A stretch of 52,387 nt of DNA from Methylobacterium sp. J-030 (GCF_022829545.1 NZ_JAKSYM010000260.1:1-52387), one strand, 5' to 3'; counted from the stretch's first letter, positions 8,682 through 16,713 are shown. The notes: generated by a model not told the origin, from the sequence alone. Program-made: numbers and translations.

Positions 8682-9625
8682 GAGGCGTTCCTTCGATCGC
8701 TGGCGGAGCGGAAACCCTTGGGCAGCCCAGCATCGGGCACATGGCCGTAGAGGGGTTCGCCGGGCAGCGCTTCCCTGATGACGGCCCGCGCCGCGATCAG
8801 CCGGTCGAGGTCGATCCCGGTGCGCAGACCCATCGCCTCCAGCAGGAAGACGAGGTCCTCGGTGACGACGTTGCCGGTGGCGCCCGGGGCGTAGGGGCAG
8901 CCGCCGAGGCCGCCCTGAGAGGCATCGAACGTCGTGACATCCGCCTCCAGCGCCGCGACCACGTTGGCGAGTCCCTGCCCGCGCGTGTTGTGGAAGTGAC
9001 CGCCCCCCGCACGATCACCCAGGGCGCGCTTGAGCGCCTTGAACATGCGCCGCACCTGCGCCGGGTTGCCGGAACCGGTGGTGTCGGACAAGCCGACGCT
9101 GTCGGCACCGGCCCGGGCAGCCATCTCGGCGAGCTGGATCACCCAGGCCTCATCCACCGGCCCCTCCTGGGTGCAGCCGAAGGCGGTCGAGATGCCGACC
9201 TCGATGCCCGGGCGTTGGCCCGCAGGCAGGCTGTCGCGGAGCACGCACATACGCGCAACGTCCTCGACAGCCTGCTCGGGCGTCATGCCGACGTTCGACT
9301 GGCTGTGCAGCCGGGATGCCGAGACCGGCACCGTAAGCTTGGGCGTGCCGGCTGCAAACGCGCGCTGTGCACCTCTTATATTGGGCACGAGGGCGAGGAT
9401 GGTGACATCCCGCAAATCTCCCGCCGCCTGCACGACCTCGGCCGTATCCGCCATCTGCGGGAGACGTCCGGGGTGAACAAAGGAGCCAACTTCGATCTCC
9501 GGCAAACCGGCGGCTGCCAGCGCGGTGATCCAGTGAAGCTTCGCCGCGGTCGGCATCGTCCGCGCGATGCTCTGCAGGCCGTCGCGCGGGCCCACCTCGC
9601 TGACGACGACGTCGGTCTCCTGCAT
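8678..9625 (-). CDS. Hydroxymethylglutaryl-CoA lyase family protein
   Basis: A 315-residue TIM-barrel lyase of the HMG-CoA lyase family. Visible motifs are EVGPRDGLQ with the catalytic arginine near the N-terminus, the metal-binding GHFHNTRGQGLAN, and GGLGGCPYAPGATGNVVTED, which contains the signature active-site cysteine and its glycine loop. Such enzymes cleave 3-hydroxy-3-methylglutaryl-CoA or similar 3-hydroxyacyl-CoAs into a keto acid and acetyl-CoA. The ATG at 9625 has a strong GGAGGA site; a TTG upstream at 9640 is less likely. It is the first gene of the minus-strand operon, directly facing the IclR gene. The true substrate (HMG-CoA, citramalyl-CoA or another) cannot be told from sequence. 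Confidence 0.92.
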   Translation of the reverse strand: MQETDVVVSEVGPRDGLQSIARTMPTAAKLHWITALAAAGLPEIEVGSFVHPGRLPQMADTAEVVQAAGDLRDVTILALVPNIRGAQRAFAAGTPKLTVPVSASRLHSQSNVGMTPEQAVEDVARMCVLRDSLPAGQRPGIEVGISTAFGCTQEGPVDEAWVIQLAEMAARAGADSVGLSDTTGSGNPAQVRRMFKALKRALGDRAGGGHFHNTRGQGLANVVAALEADVTTFDASQGGLGGCPYAPGATGNVVTEDLVFLLEAMGLRTGIDLDRLIAARAVIREALPGEPLYGHVPDAGLPKGFRSASDRRNAS

Positions 9626-9664
9626 GTCTCCTCCTGCCAAGACCTACACAGGGTCTTGCAATAA

Positions 9665-9699
9665 TTCTACTAGACAGAATAATTTTCTACTCTATAGAA
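9665..9699. promoter_or_regulatory. Two tandem operator-like palindromes between the lyase operon and iclR
   Basis: Two 15-base elements of form TTCTR-N5-YAGAA lie at 9665-9679 (TTCTACTAGACAGAA) and 9685-9699 (TTCTACTCTATAGAA). Their starts are exactly 20 bases apart, two helical turns, inside an AT-rich divergent promoter region. A possible rightward promoter, TTGCAA at 9656 and AATAAT at 9678, overlaps the first. Paired sites on one face of the helix suit a dimer-of-dimers regulator such as the adjacent IclR protein. The repeats are seen directly; binding is inferred. Confidence 0.65.
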
Positions 9700-9754
9700 A
9701 TTCTCGCGTATTATTTCGCCTGCGTCAACGGCTGGACGAGTCGGAGTGCATGAG

Positions 9755-10522
9755 ATGTCATCCGACATGGGGAATCTAGCGCGCCGCCGCGGGCGCCCGC
9801 CGGGCCAGCACAAGATCGAGGCATTGCGCAAAGGAGGCATCGAACTGCCGCGCGTGGATGCGGTCGAGCGCGCCCTCGCCATCCTCGACGCCTTCAGCGA
9901 GGATCGGGTGCGGCTGACGTTGGCGGAGATTGCACAACGGACCCAGCTCTATCCGAGCACCGTCCTGCGGCTGGCGGGATCGCTTTCTCGTTTCGGCTAC
10001 CTGCATCGTGACGATAACGGACAGTATCGTCTCGGGCCAACGCCGCTGCGGTTGGGTCAACTCTATCGGCAGACGTTCGATCTAACTGACTACGTGCGTC
10101 CAGCCCTCGCTCGTCTTTCCGAGGCGACGGGCGAAACCGCGGCGTTCTACGTTCGGGATGGCGACAAGCGGATCTGCCTCTACCGTCACCACGCGCCGCG
10201 GATGATCCGTCACCATCTCGAAGAAGGCGCACAACTTCCGCTCGACAGGGGCGCGGGCGGGCGTGTGCTCCTGGCCTACACCGGCGCGACGGATCCGGAC
10301 AGCGTGGCGATCCGGGAGCGCGGGCTTGCCATATCGCTCGGCGAGCGCGACTTGGAGACCGCCGCAATCGCAACAGCAGTCCATGGCAACCACGGGATAT
10401 TCCTCGGCGCGCTCGGCATTGTGGGATTGCGAAGCCGCTTCGCGGGTGAGCGGATCGACCTGCTCAGTGCGTCCCTACGCGCCGAGGCCTCATCCTTGAC
10501 ACGGCTCCTCAGCGGTCGTTGA
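9755..10522 (+). CDS. IclR family transcriptional regulator
   Basis: About 255 residues. The N-terminal winged helix-turn-helix is VDAVERALAILDAFSEDRVRLTLAEIAQRTQLYPSTVLRLAGSLSRFGYL, followed by the IclR effector domain with GETAAFYVRDGDKRICLYRHHAPRMIRHHLEEGAQLPL and a C-terminal ALGIVGLRSRF block. I prefer the ATG at 9755 because a CGGAG site lies eight bases upstream; a GTG at 9746 is possible. It is divergent from the lyase/CoA-transferase operon, with two operator-like palindromes between, so it very likely controls that operon and itself in response to the pathway substrate. Confidence 0.92.
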   Translation: MSSDMGNLARRRGRPPGQHKIEALRKGGIELPRVDAVERALAILDAFSEDRVRLTLAEIAQRTQLYPSTVLRLAGSLSRFGYLHRDDNGQYRLGPTPLRLGQLYRQTFDLTDYVRPALARLSEATGETAAFYVRDGDKRICLYRHHAPRMIRHHLEEGAQLPLDRGAGGRVLLAYTGATDPDSVAIRERGLAISLGERDLETAAIATAVHGNHGIFLGALGIVGLRSRFAGERIDLLSASLRAEASSLTRLLSGR

Positions 10523-10859
10523 CGACTTTCGACTGCTTGCAGGCACCGCGCCAGACGCTGCCGGTCCCCGGCCCAATAAGCGCCTGCCGGCCGCCAATGC
10601 CGAATGGGCAATTGTTCTGCCCCGTATAAATGGGATTCCTGTCCGGCCTGACCCCGTCCGGTCGACGTCCGCTCGGGAGAAAAGTTCGAAGTGTTCCGCA
10701 TGTCTGCACAGGGCGCCTAGCCGAACGTCCGGTTCTGCGCGCGATAGCGATCCGACATGCCGTAGCCCGGCCGGAAGCGGAATGGCTGCTTTGGTGCAGC
10801 TTCGTCGAAGGAGCGGATGAACCCCTATCGCCCACCCAAGACTTCGGCATGTGTGGATA
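10523..10859. other. Convergent intergenic region holding a dispersed-repeat copy
   Basis: The iclR gene and the MFS gene end into this 337-base gap. Nothing in it looks coding. Bases 10721-10794 align without gaps to 30670-30743, at about 70 percent identity by eye, as detailed in the repeat entries. No strong terminator stem is visible. Confidence 0.5.
10721..10794. repeat. Dispersed intergenic repeat, family 1, copy A
   Basis: This segment begins CCGAACGTCCGGTTCTGCGC and contains AGCGGAA before a T-run. It aligns base for base, without gaps, to 30670-30743. About 50 of 74 positions agree by eye. Both copies lie in non-coding gaps downstream of genes, so they look like old copies of one intergenic element rather than gene fragments. 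Confidence 0.55.
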
Positions 10860-12233
10860 TCATCGCGGGACCGGGCCGTCGCGTTCGACCGGCTCGACCA
10901 CCAGCAGTATCACCCCCATCGCCAGGAGCGACGAGGCGCCGAGGAACAGGAACACGGCGTCCCAGTTGTAGGCGTCCAGAAGCAGCCCGGTCAGGAAGGG
11001 AAACAGCGCGCCTCCGGCCTGGCCGCCGGTGTTCACCACCGACACGGCCAACGGATAGGCGTCCTTCGTCGTCAGCTCCGCGGGGTAGACCGTGAACGAC
11101 GAGTACCCGACGTTCAGCAGGAAGCCCGTGAGAAACAGCAGGATCGCGAGGGTGACCGGCTCGTTCGGGGCGTGGACGAGCGCGACCATCATGAACACGG
11201 TCGAGACCGTGCTGATCAGGATGGTCGGCTTGCGCCGCTTGCCGACGAGGCGGTCGGAGAACAGGCCACCCATGATGTTGCCGAGCACGCCCCCCACGAA
11301 GGGAGCCGAGGCGACGAACCCGACATTCATCAGCGAGAAGTGTTTGACGGTGGTCAGGTAAGTCGGCAGCCAGGCGAGAATGACGTTGATGATGCCGGTC
11401 ATCATCAGGTAGCCGATGGCAAGACCCCAGATATTGCCGGAGGCGAACGTCTCCCGGGCCGTGGCGATGGGTCGGACCGACCGCCCCCGTATGACGCGAT
11501 CGAGGCGGTCGAAGCGCGGCGCGATGGGCGAGGTCGGGCTCGCCGGGGGCGCGCGGCCGGCGGGCGTGGCCGCGCGCCCGCTGCCGATATGGGCCGCCTC
11601 GGCGGGGGACACGAACCGGCTACGCGCGGGCTCGTCCGCCACGAGGACGTACCAGAGCACGGCGAAAACCAACCCCGGCAGCGCGCAGATGAAGAAGACA
11701 TACTGCCAGCCGAGCGTGGCGATGATCAGCGCCCCGAGCGGCGGCACGACGACGGGTCCGAACTTGGCGGCCGCGAGGAACAGGCCGACCGCGGTTCCCT
11801 TCTCCTGGTCCGGGAACCACCGGTTCATGGTCGAGAGCATGGTGACCGGCAGGGGCGCCTCGGCAAAGCCGAGGGCGAGCCGATTCAGCTTCATCGCCAC
11901 CGCCGAGCCCGTCGTTCCCAGAAGTCCCGTGAACAGCGAGGTCAGGATCATGAAGATCGGGAAGACGATCCGTGTGCCGAGGCGCTTCACCAGCAGGCCT
12001 GCTGGGATCTGCATGACCGAATAGCCCACGAAGAACAGGCTGACGACCGCGCCCGCCTCCGTGTTGGTCATCGCGAACGCTTTCTTCACAAAGGGGAGCA
12101 CGATCCCGATGTTGGCCCGGTCGGCAGCAGCCAAGGTGTAGACGACGAAGATGAGACCCATGACGACCCAGCGATATCGGGTCATCCGCTCCGTCGCGGG
12201 AACCGCCCCCGCGGTGGCTGCGCCTCTGGCCAT
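10860..12233 (-). CDS. MFS transporter, ACS-like
   Basis: A 457-residue, 12-segment MFS carrier. TM1 has the ACS-type signature AAADRANIGIVLPFVKKAF. NRWFPDQEKGTAVGLFLAAAKFGP in TM4-5 resembles glucarate/hexuronate/tartrate-type porters. The central loop (about residues 210-250) is unusually Ala/Pro/Ser-rich. It is a close paralog of the next upstream gene (12334-13704), sharing ADRANIG, GAxxSLFxxGYxxxQxP and NRWFPxQEKGTAxGxF, so the pair arose by tandem duplication. The ATG at 12233 lies about 100 bases after the upstream stop. It probably takes up the hydroxyacid processed by the dehydrogenase and aldolase of the same cluster. Confidence 0.88.
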   Translation of the reverse strand: MARGAATAGAVPATERMTRYRWVVMGLIFVVYTLAAADRANIGIVLPFVKKAFAMTNTEAGAVVSLFFVGYSVMQIPAGLLVKRLGTRIVFPIFMILTSLFTGLLGTTGSAVAMKLNRLALGFAEAPLPVTMLSTMNRWFPDQEKGTAVGLFLAAAKFGPVVVPPLGALIIATLGWQYVFFICALPGLVFAVLWYVLVADEPARSRFVSPAEAAHIGSGRAATPAGRAPPASPTSPIAPRFDRLDRVIRGRSVRPIATARETFASGNIWGLAIGYLMMTGIINVILAWLPTYLTTVKHFSLMNVGFVASAPFVGGVLGNIMGGLFSDRLVGKRRKPTILISTVSTVFMMVALVHAPNEPVTLAILLFLTGFLLNVGYSSFTVYPAELTTKDAYPLAVSVVNTGGQAGGALFPFLTGLLLDAYNWDAVFLFLGASSLLAMGVILLVVEPVERDGPVPR

Positions 12234-12333
12234 GTCGGTTTCCTCCGATCGCGCGCCGCGCCTCGCTCAAGCACGGTGAGCGCGCTCCGTCCTTCGCCGG
12301 CGGTGCCCGCAGGAGCCGCCGGGCTGCGCCATC

Positions 12334-13704
12334 TCAGTGTCGCGGGGGCTCCGCCGCGGCGGTGCGGAGGATCGGCTCCCGCATACTGACCACGGTGAGG
12401 AAGGTCAGGAGCGAGGTCGAGGCGAGGAACAGAAACACCGCGTCCCAGTTCGCCCAGTCGAGCACCACGCCGACCACGAAGGGCGCGAAGGCGCCGCCCA
12501 GCGAGCCGCCGGTGTTGACGATCGCCGCCGCCAGCGGTGTCTTCTCCTTGGCGGTCAGCCCCATCGGATAGACGAGGAACGTCGAGTAGCCGAGGTTGAG
12601 CAGAAGACCCGTCGCGGAGAACAGAAGCGCGAGCAGCCACGGGTCGGCCGGGGCGTAGATGAGACCGTACATCGTGACGATCGTCGCCGCCGAGGTCAGA
12701 AGCATCATCGGCTTGCGCCGGCCCCCGAGGAGCTTGTCGGAGATCAGGCCGCCGAGCACATTGCCGATGATCGCGCCGATCCACGGCGTCGAGGCGACAA
12801 AGCCCATCGCGAATAGCGGGTACTTCTTCACGGTGACCAGATAGGTCGGCACCCAGGTCATGATCGCGTAGGCAATGCCGACCAGGAAGAAATATCCGAT
12901 CGCGCAGGCCCAGATGTCCCACGAGCGCAAGACCTCGCGGGTGGTGGCGAGCGGTGCGCAGGTGCGAGCCCGGATCAGCCTGTCGAGGACGGGCATGTCC
13001 CTCCGCACCGGGACAGGGCTGCCCGCCGCCGCCGCGTCGCGCCCCGTCTCGATGCGCACGCGTTCGATCTCGGAGACGAACCGGCTGCCCTCCGGGGTGT
13101 CGCGCACCAGCAGCAGCCACGCCGCAGCCAGCACGAAGCCGGGCACCGCGAAGAGGAAGAACACCTCCCGCCAGCCGAACTGGTAGATGATGAGCGCGCA
13201 GAGTGGCGGCACGAGCGCGGGGGCGGCCTTGATCGAGGCCATGAACACGCCGGTGGCCGTGCCCTTCTCCTGGGGCGGGAACCAGCGGTTGATGATGGTG
13301 AGGATGCCGATATTGATCGGTCCCTCGGCGACGCCCAGGGCGGCGCGTCCGATCTTGAGTTGCAGGGCGCTGCCGGCAAAGCCCATGAAGAAGGTCGCGA
13401 TCGAGGTCGCGATCATCGCCAGGCTGAACGGCCAGCGCACACCGAAGCGCTGATAGATCAGGCTGAACGGCACCTGGATGATGGCGTATCCTAAGTAAAA
13501 TAGACTCGCAAGTGCGCCAATATCTGTATTCGAGAGTTCAAATTCCTTCTTCATATAGGGGGCGACGACGCCGATATTGGCGCGATCGGCTCCCGCGATG
13601 AGGTAGATGAGGAAGCACAGGGTCAGCACGACCCAGCGAAAGCCGCTCTTGGCCGGCCGGGCCGCGGCCGTGGCGGGCGGGGCCAGGGCGAGGTCGGCAC
13701 GCAT
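12334..13704 (-). CDS. MFS transporter, ACS-like (tandem paralog)
   Basis: About 456 residues and 12 membrane segments. TM1 reads IYLIAGADRANIGVVAPYMKKEF, followed by NTDIGALASLFYLGYAIIQVPFSLIY; NRWFPPQEKGTATGVF marks TM4-5. The ATG at 13704 is chosen over a GTG at 13728 because GGAGGTG lies nine bases upstream and the ATG follows the dehydrogenase stop by a single base (TGACATG), a coupling arrangement. The stretch around 13490-13560 is locally AT-richer than the rest of the gene. It is a tandem paralog of 10860-12233; one copy may have diverged in substrate. Confidence 0.88.
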   Translation of the reverse strand: MRADLALAPPATAAARPAKSGFRWVVLTLCFLIYLIAGADRANIGVVAPYMKKEFELSNTDIGALASLFYLGYAIIQVPFSLIYQRFGVRWPFSLAMIATSIATFFMGFAGSALQLKIGRAALGVAEGPINIGILTIINRWFPPQEKGTATGVFMASIKAAPALVPPLCALIIYQFGWREVFFLFAVPGFVLAAAWLLLVRDTPEGSRFVSEIERVRIETGRDAAAAGSPVPVRRDMPVLDRLIRARTCAPLATTREVLRSWDIWACAIGYFFLVGIAYAIMTWVPTYLVTVKKYPLFAMGFVASTPWIGAIIGNVLGGLISDKLLGGRRKPMMLLTSAATIVTMYGLIYAPADPWLLALLFSATGLLLNLGYSTFLVYPMGLTAKEKTPLAAAIVNTGGSLGGAFAPFVVGVVLDWANWDAVFLFLASTSLLTFLTVVSMREPILRTAAAEPPRH

Positions 13705-13705
13705 G

Positions 13706-14716
13706 TCAGCACACCTCCAGCGCGGCACGGCCGTCGGCGATGATGCAGTCGGCGGGCGGGGATCGGCCGGTGAGGACGGCGACCACGGTCCTGGCCGCGA
13801 TGAGATTGGTGCGGGCGAGGCCGCCCTCGGTGGCGGCGGCGGTGTGCGGCGTTGCGACGACGCGCTCCAGCCCGATCAGCGCCTTGGCGGCCTGGCTGGC
13901 CGCGGGGTTCTTCTCGGCCTCGAACACGTCGAGACCCGCTCCGGCAAGGTGACCAGAGACGATCGCCTCGTAGAGGTCCCGCTCGTTCACCAGGCCGCCG
14001 CGGGCGGTGTTGATGAGGATTGCTCCCGGCTTCATCCGGGCCAGGGCGCTCCTGTCGATCAGGTCCGCTGTTGCGGCGTCGAGGGGCGCGTGCAGGGTGA
14101 CGAAGTCCGATTCGCGCAGCAGCGTCCCCAGATCGACCCGCGCGACCTTGTGGGCGGCGGCGAAGCCGTCATCCGCCGCAATGTCGGTGGCGAGGATCCT
14201 GACATCGAAGCCGGCGAGGCGGCGGGCGACGCAGCGGCCGATGCGCCCGAGCCCGACGATGCCGACCGTGCTGCCGGTCAGCTCCTCGCCGATGCGGTAG
14301 GTCCAGTCGCCCGCCCGAAGAGCGAGCGGAAAGGTCGCCAGCCGCTTGGCCACCGCCAGCATCAGGCCGATCGTGTGGTCGGCGACCGACGCGCTGTTGC
14401 CGCCGGCGGCGATGGTGACGACCTTGCCGAGTCGCGCCGCGGCGAGATGGTCGATCTGCTCAAATCCGACGCCGCGGCGGGCCAGCACCTTGAGCCTGGG
14501 AAAGCGCACCAGCAGGTCGTGGCGGACGAAGGTACTGCCGAGGATCCACGCGTCGACATCCTCCAGCAGGTCCGGCAGCGCGTCGGGCGCGGGATCCGTG
14601 TTGTTGAGGTCTGGCTGGCGCACCTCGAAGCCCTGATCTTCGAGATAGGCCCGCGCCCCTGGGTCGAAGCCCCGCGGCGTGACGAGCACGCGCATTCGAT
14701 TCGGGATTGGGCTCAC
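13706..14716 (-). CDS. D-isomer-specific 2-hydroxyacid dehydrogenase
   Basis: A 336-residue NAD-dependent enzyme of the phosphoglycerate dehydrogenase/glyoxylate reductase type, without the extra ACT domain. The substrate domain has VLARRGVGFEQIDHLAAARLG. The Rossmann motif is TVGIVGLGRIGRCVARRL (GxGxxG). The catalytic arginine lies in INTARGGLVNERDL, a conserved acidic residue in GAGLDVFEAEKNP and the catalytic histidine in VVATPHTAAATEGG. Translation likely starts at a GTG (14716) after an AGGAGGAG run nine bases away; an ATG at 14695 is the alternative. The partner genes (two carriers and an RraA aldolase) suggest that it oxidises a D-hydroxyacid to the 2-keto acid cleaved by the aldolase, or works in reverse. 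Confidence 0.9.
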   Translation of the reverse strand: MSPIPNRMRVLVTPRGFDPGARAYLEDQGFEVRQPDLNNTDPAPDALPDLLEDVDAWILGSTFVRHDLLVRFPRLKVLARRGVGFEQIDHLAAARLGKVVTIAAGGNSASVADHTIGLMLAVAKRLATFPLALRAGDWTYRIGEELTGSTVGIVGLGRIGRCVARRLAGFDVRILATDIAADDGFAAAHKVARVDLGTLLRESDFVTLHAPLDAATADLIDRSALARMKPGAILINTARGGLVNERDLYEAIVSGHLAGAGLDVFEAEKNPAASQAAKALIGLERVVATPHTAAATEGGLARTNLIAARTVVAVLTGRSPPADCIIADGRAALEVC

Positions 14717-14858
14717 GGGTGGTGTCTCCTCCTGGGCGGCGAGAGGCTCGGTGCCATCGCCGGCGCCCCTCTCCGGGGGCCTTGTCGGTCGGCTGCCCGC
14801 GCCGCATGCGCCGCGAACCGTCTCCTGGCCATCTTTGGACGGCCCGGGGCCGTCCCAC

Positions 14859-15506
14859 TCAACCGGCGGAGACCTTGCCGTAGCGGCCGTCGTAGCGACC
14901 CTCGCGGATCATCTGGAGAACCTCGGCCTCGCGCGCGTCCTGTGCGCGCACCGCTTCGATCAGGGTGTGTGCGATCGAGGCCGGGAAGGTCACGACACCG
15001 TCTTCGTCGCCGACCACCACGTCGCCGGGATTGACGGTCCAGCCGCCGATGGCGACCGGTATGTTGGTCGCGCCCGGCCCCAGCTTGTACGGCCCGCGAT
15101 GGATCGCCGCCCGGGCGTAGCAGGGGAAGTCGGACGCGGCGAAAACGCCCGAGTCTCGGATCGCCCCGTCGATGACGAAGCCGGCGCAGCCCCGGCTCTC
15201 GGCGATGGCCTTCATGATGTCGCCGACCAGGGCCCGGGTCGTATCGCCGCCGCCTGCGACGACCAGGACGTCACCGGGGCGGACCGCGTTGAGCGCTTGA
15301 TGGATCGCGAGGTTGTCGCCGGAGCGGACCTGCACGGTGAAGGCCGTGCCGACGAGCTTGCCGCCACGATGGAACGGGCGGAGGCCGACGAGGCCGGGCA
15401 TACGGTCAAGGTTGTCGCTGATCGACGGCGTCGTGGCGTCGCGGAACGCCGCGATGATGGCCGGGTCGACCGCCGGGGCGGGCGGGTTGAGGCTGACATG
15501 CGCCAC
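14859..15506 (-). CDS. RraA-like / 4-hydroxy-4-methyl-2-oxoglutarate aldolase family protein
   Basis: A 215-residue protein of the RraA/HMG-aldolase (LigK/ProA) fold. Features are DATTPSISDNLDR at the N-terminus, HRGGKLVGTAFTVQVRSGDN, RPGDVLVVAGGGD, and the diagnostic CAGFVIDGAIRDSG whose Arg-Asp pair binds substrate and metal in the class II aldolases. PGDVVVGDEDGVVTFP completes the site. The start is a GTG at 15506 with GGAGGA five bases upstream. These enzymes split 4-hydroxy-2-keto diacids to pyruvate plus a keto acid and can decarboxylate oxaloacetate; RraA itself inhibits RNase E. The catabolic context favours the aldolase role. It is the promoter-proximal gene of its operon and divergent from lysR. 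Confidence 0.88.
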   Translation of the reverse strand: MAHVSLNPPAPAVDPAIIAAFRDATTPSISDNLDRMPGLVGLRPFHRGGKLVGTAFTVQVRSGDNLAIHQALNAVRPGDVLVVAGGGDTTRALVGDIMKAIAESRGCAGFVIDGAIRDSGVFAASDFPCYARAAIHRGPYKLGPGATNIPVAIGGWTVNPGDVVVGDEDGVVTFPASIAHTLIEAVRAQDAREAEVLQMIREGRYDGRYGKVSAG

Positions 15507-15555
15507 GGTATTCCTCCGTTTTCTTTGACCGGTGAGCGTACAGGCTTGAGGGAAC

Positions 15556-15589
15556 GGGAAAACCCGTGTTTCCCCTGCTTCTACAGCAG
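15556..15589. promoter_or_regulatory. Paired inverted repeats in the rraA-lysR divergent promoter
   Basis: Two palindromes abut in the gap between the aldolase gene and lysR. GGGAAA-N7-TTTCCC lies at 15556-15574 and CTGCT-N5-AGCAG at 15575-15589. The first has the size of a LysR-type recognition site. The second ends in the ribosome site region of lysR and could block its translation or transcription. The symmetry is plainly visible; the role is inferred from LysR autoregulation in divergent pairs. Confidence 0.55.
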
Positions 15590-15602
15590 GAGAATCTGAG
15601 CC

Positions 15603-16505
15603 TTGAACACGCGTTTCCTGGGCACACTCTGCGCCGTGGCCGATACCGGCTCGTTGGCCGGGGCGGGGCGCGCGGTCAGGCTCTCGAGCGCCGCCGTCGC
15701 CGAACAGATCCAGGCCCTCGAACGCGAGCTCGGCGTCCGGCTGGTCACCCGCCTCGGACGCGCCGTGACCCTGACGGACGAGGGGCGCGCCGTCGTGGGC
15801 GCGGGACGGGAGATCCTGACGCGGGTCGCGGACTTGACGCAGGTCGCCCAACTCGGGCGGCTGAGCGGCACCCTGCGGATCGGATCGGTCTCGACCGCCC
15901 TGATGTCGGTCGTGCCGCCGGCCTTGAGACACATGGCCGAGCATCATCCGGAGATCGCTCTCAAGATCGTACCCGGCACCTCCTCCCAGCTGCAATTCAT
16001 GCTGGAGAGCAGCGAGATCGACTGCGCGATCACGGTCAGGCCGACCATCGAGACCGCCAAGGAGTTCGGCTGGCATCTGATCCGCGAGGAGCCTTTGACC
16101 CTGGTGTGCCCGGCCGACCTCACCTTCGCGGGGGTGGAGGCGTGCCTGTCCTCCGCATCGATGATCAGCATGTACAGGAACTCGCCGACCGGGCGGATCG
16201 CAGAGAGATTCCTGCAGGATAAGAAGATCGTTGCGAAGGAGCTCTTCGAGATCGAGGCGGCCGAAGTCATCCTCGTGCTGGTCTCGCAGGGCCTCGGTAT
16301 CTCGCTCCTACCGGATTACGGCTTCCGGTCGAGCGCGGAGCGGCGATTCCGGAAGGTGGCCATCGCAGACCGTGCTTATGACAGATCCATCGGCATCCTC
16401 TATCGGCGCGGTGCGCGGATCTCACTCGTCAACACCTTCTACGCCGCCATCATCAATGCCCACGCGCGAGGGCGTATGGCTCCGCTCACCGGAGAGCGTC
16501 CGTAG
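15603..16505 (+). CDS. LysR family transcriptional regulator
   Basis: A 300-residue LysR-type regulator. The N-terminal helix-turn-helix is LCAVADTGSLAGAGRAVRLSSAAVAEQIQALERELGVRLV, followed by the linker helix and a periplasmic-binding-like effector domain (GTLRIGSVSTALMSVVPPALRHMAEHHPEIALKIVPG, then LVSQGLGISLLPDYG). The start is a TTG at 15603, about ten bases after AGGAGA. It is divergent from the RraA/dehydrogenase/MFS operon, so it is its likely activator or repressor, with the co-inducer being a pathway acid. Confidence 0.9.
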   Translation: MNTRFLGTLCAVADTGSLAGAGRAVRLSSAAVAEQIQALERELGVRLVTRLGRAVTLTDEGRAVVGAGREILTRVADLTQVAQLGRLSGTLRIGSVSTALMSVVPPALRHMAEHHPEIALKIVPGTSSQLQFMLESSEIDCAITVRPTIETAKEFGWHLIREEPLTLVCPADLTFAGVEACLSSASMISMYRNSPTGRIAERFLQDKKIVAKELFEIEAAEVILVLVSQGLGISLLPDYGFRSSAERRFRKVAIADRAYDRSIGILYRRGARISLVNTFYAAIINAHARGRMAPLTGERP

Positions 16506-16600
16506 ACTCGATCCAGCGTCAGGATGCGCTTGCAGCGGGCAAACAGCATTTCGACTGTCTTGCGCTGGCATCGCGGGTCCCCCGTGAGGCCACCCAGCGT
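16494..16600 (-). pseudogene. Transposase C-terminal remnant (low certainty)
   Basis: The minus strand encodes RKTVEMLFARCKRILTLDRV, which resembles the conserved C-terminal segment of DDE transposases common in Methylobacterium-type genomes (RKxVEMxFAHLKRIL). No complete transposase frame, terminal repeats or start is present. The fragment sits directly after lysR and may overlap its 3' end region. I take it as a scar of an earlier insertion; it is too short for a family call. Confidence 0.4.
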
Positions 16601-16690
16601 CGCCGCCCAGTCGAACGGTGCGAGCTGCTTGATGCTCGCTGCCATCTCGCGTCCCGGCCAGTCGCGCGGCCCACGAAGGAAGGCGATGTT

Positions 16691-16713
16691 GAAAGCGAAT
16701 TTTCTTCGCTTTC
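16691..16713. terminator. Perfect 9-bp inverted repeat between lysR and the ABC importer
   Basis: GAAAGCGAA (16691-16699) and TTCGCTTTC (16705-16713) are perfect reverse complements around a five-base TTTTC loop. It lies about 190 bases after the lysR stop and 190 before the binding-protein gene. It could form a weak terminator for rightward transcripts or be a dyad operator for the importer. The stem is AT-rich and the U-tract is short, so the terminator role is uncertain. Confidence 0.4.

Noticed and set aside
11405..12024. Several open frames opposite and within the MFS genes
   Set aside because: They are Arg/Pro/Ser-rich shadows of the membrane-protein coding frames.
15507..16076. Upstream extension of the RraA-type frame across lysR
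   Set aside because: The extension is antisense to lysR; the GTG at 15506 has a clear ribosome site and matches the family N-terminus.
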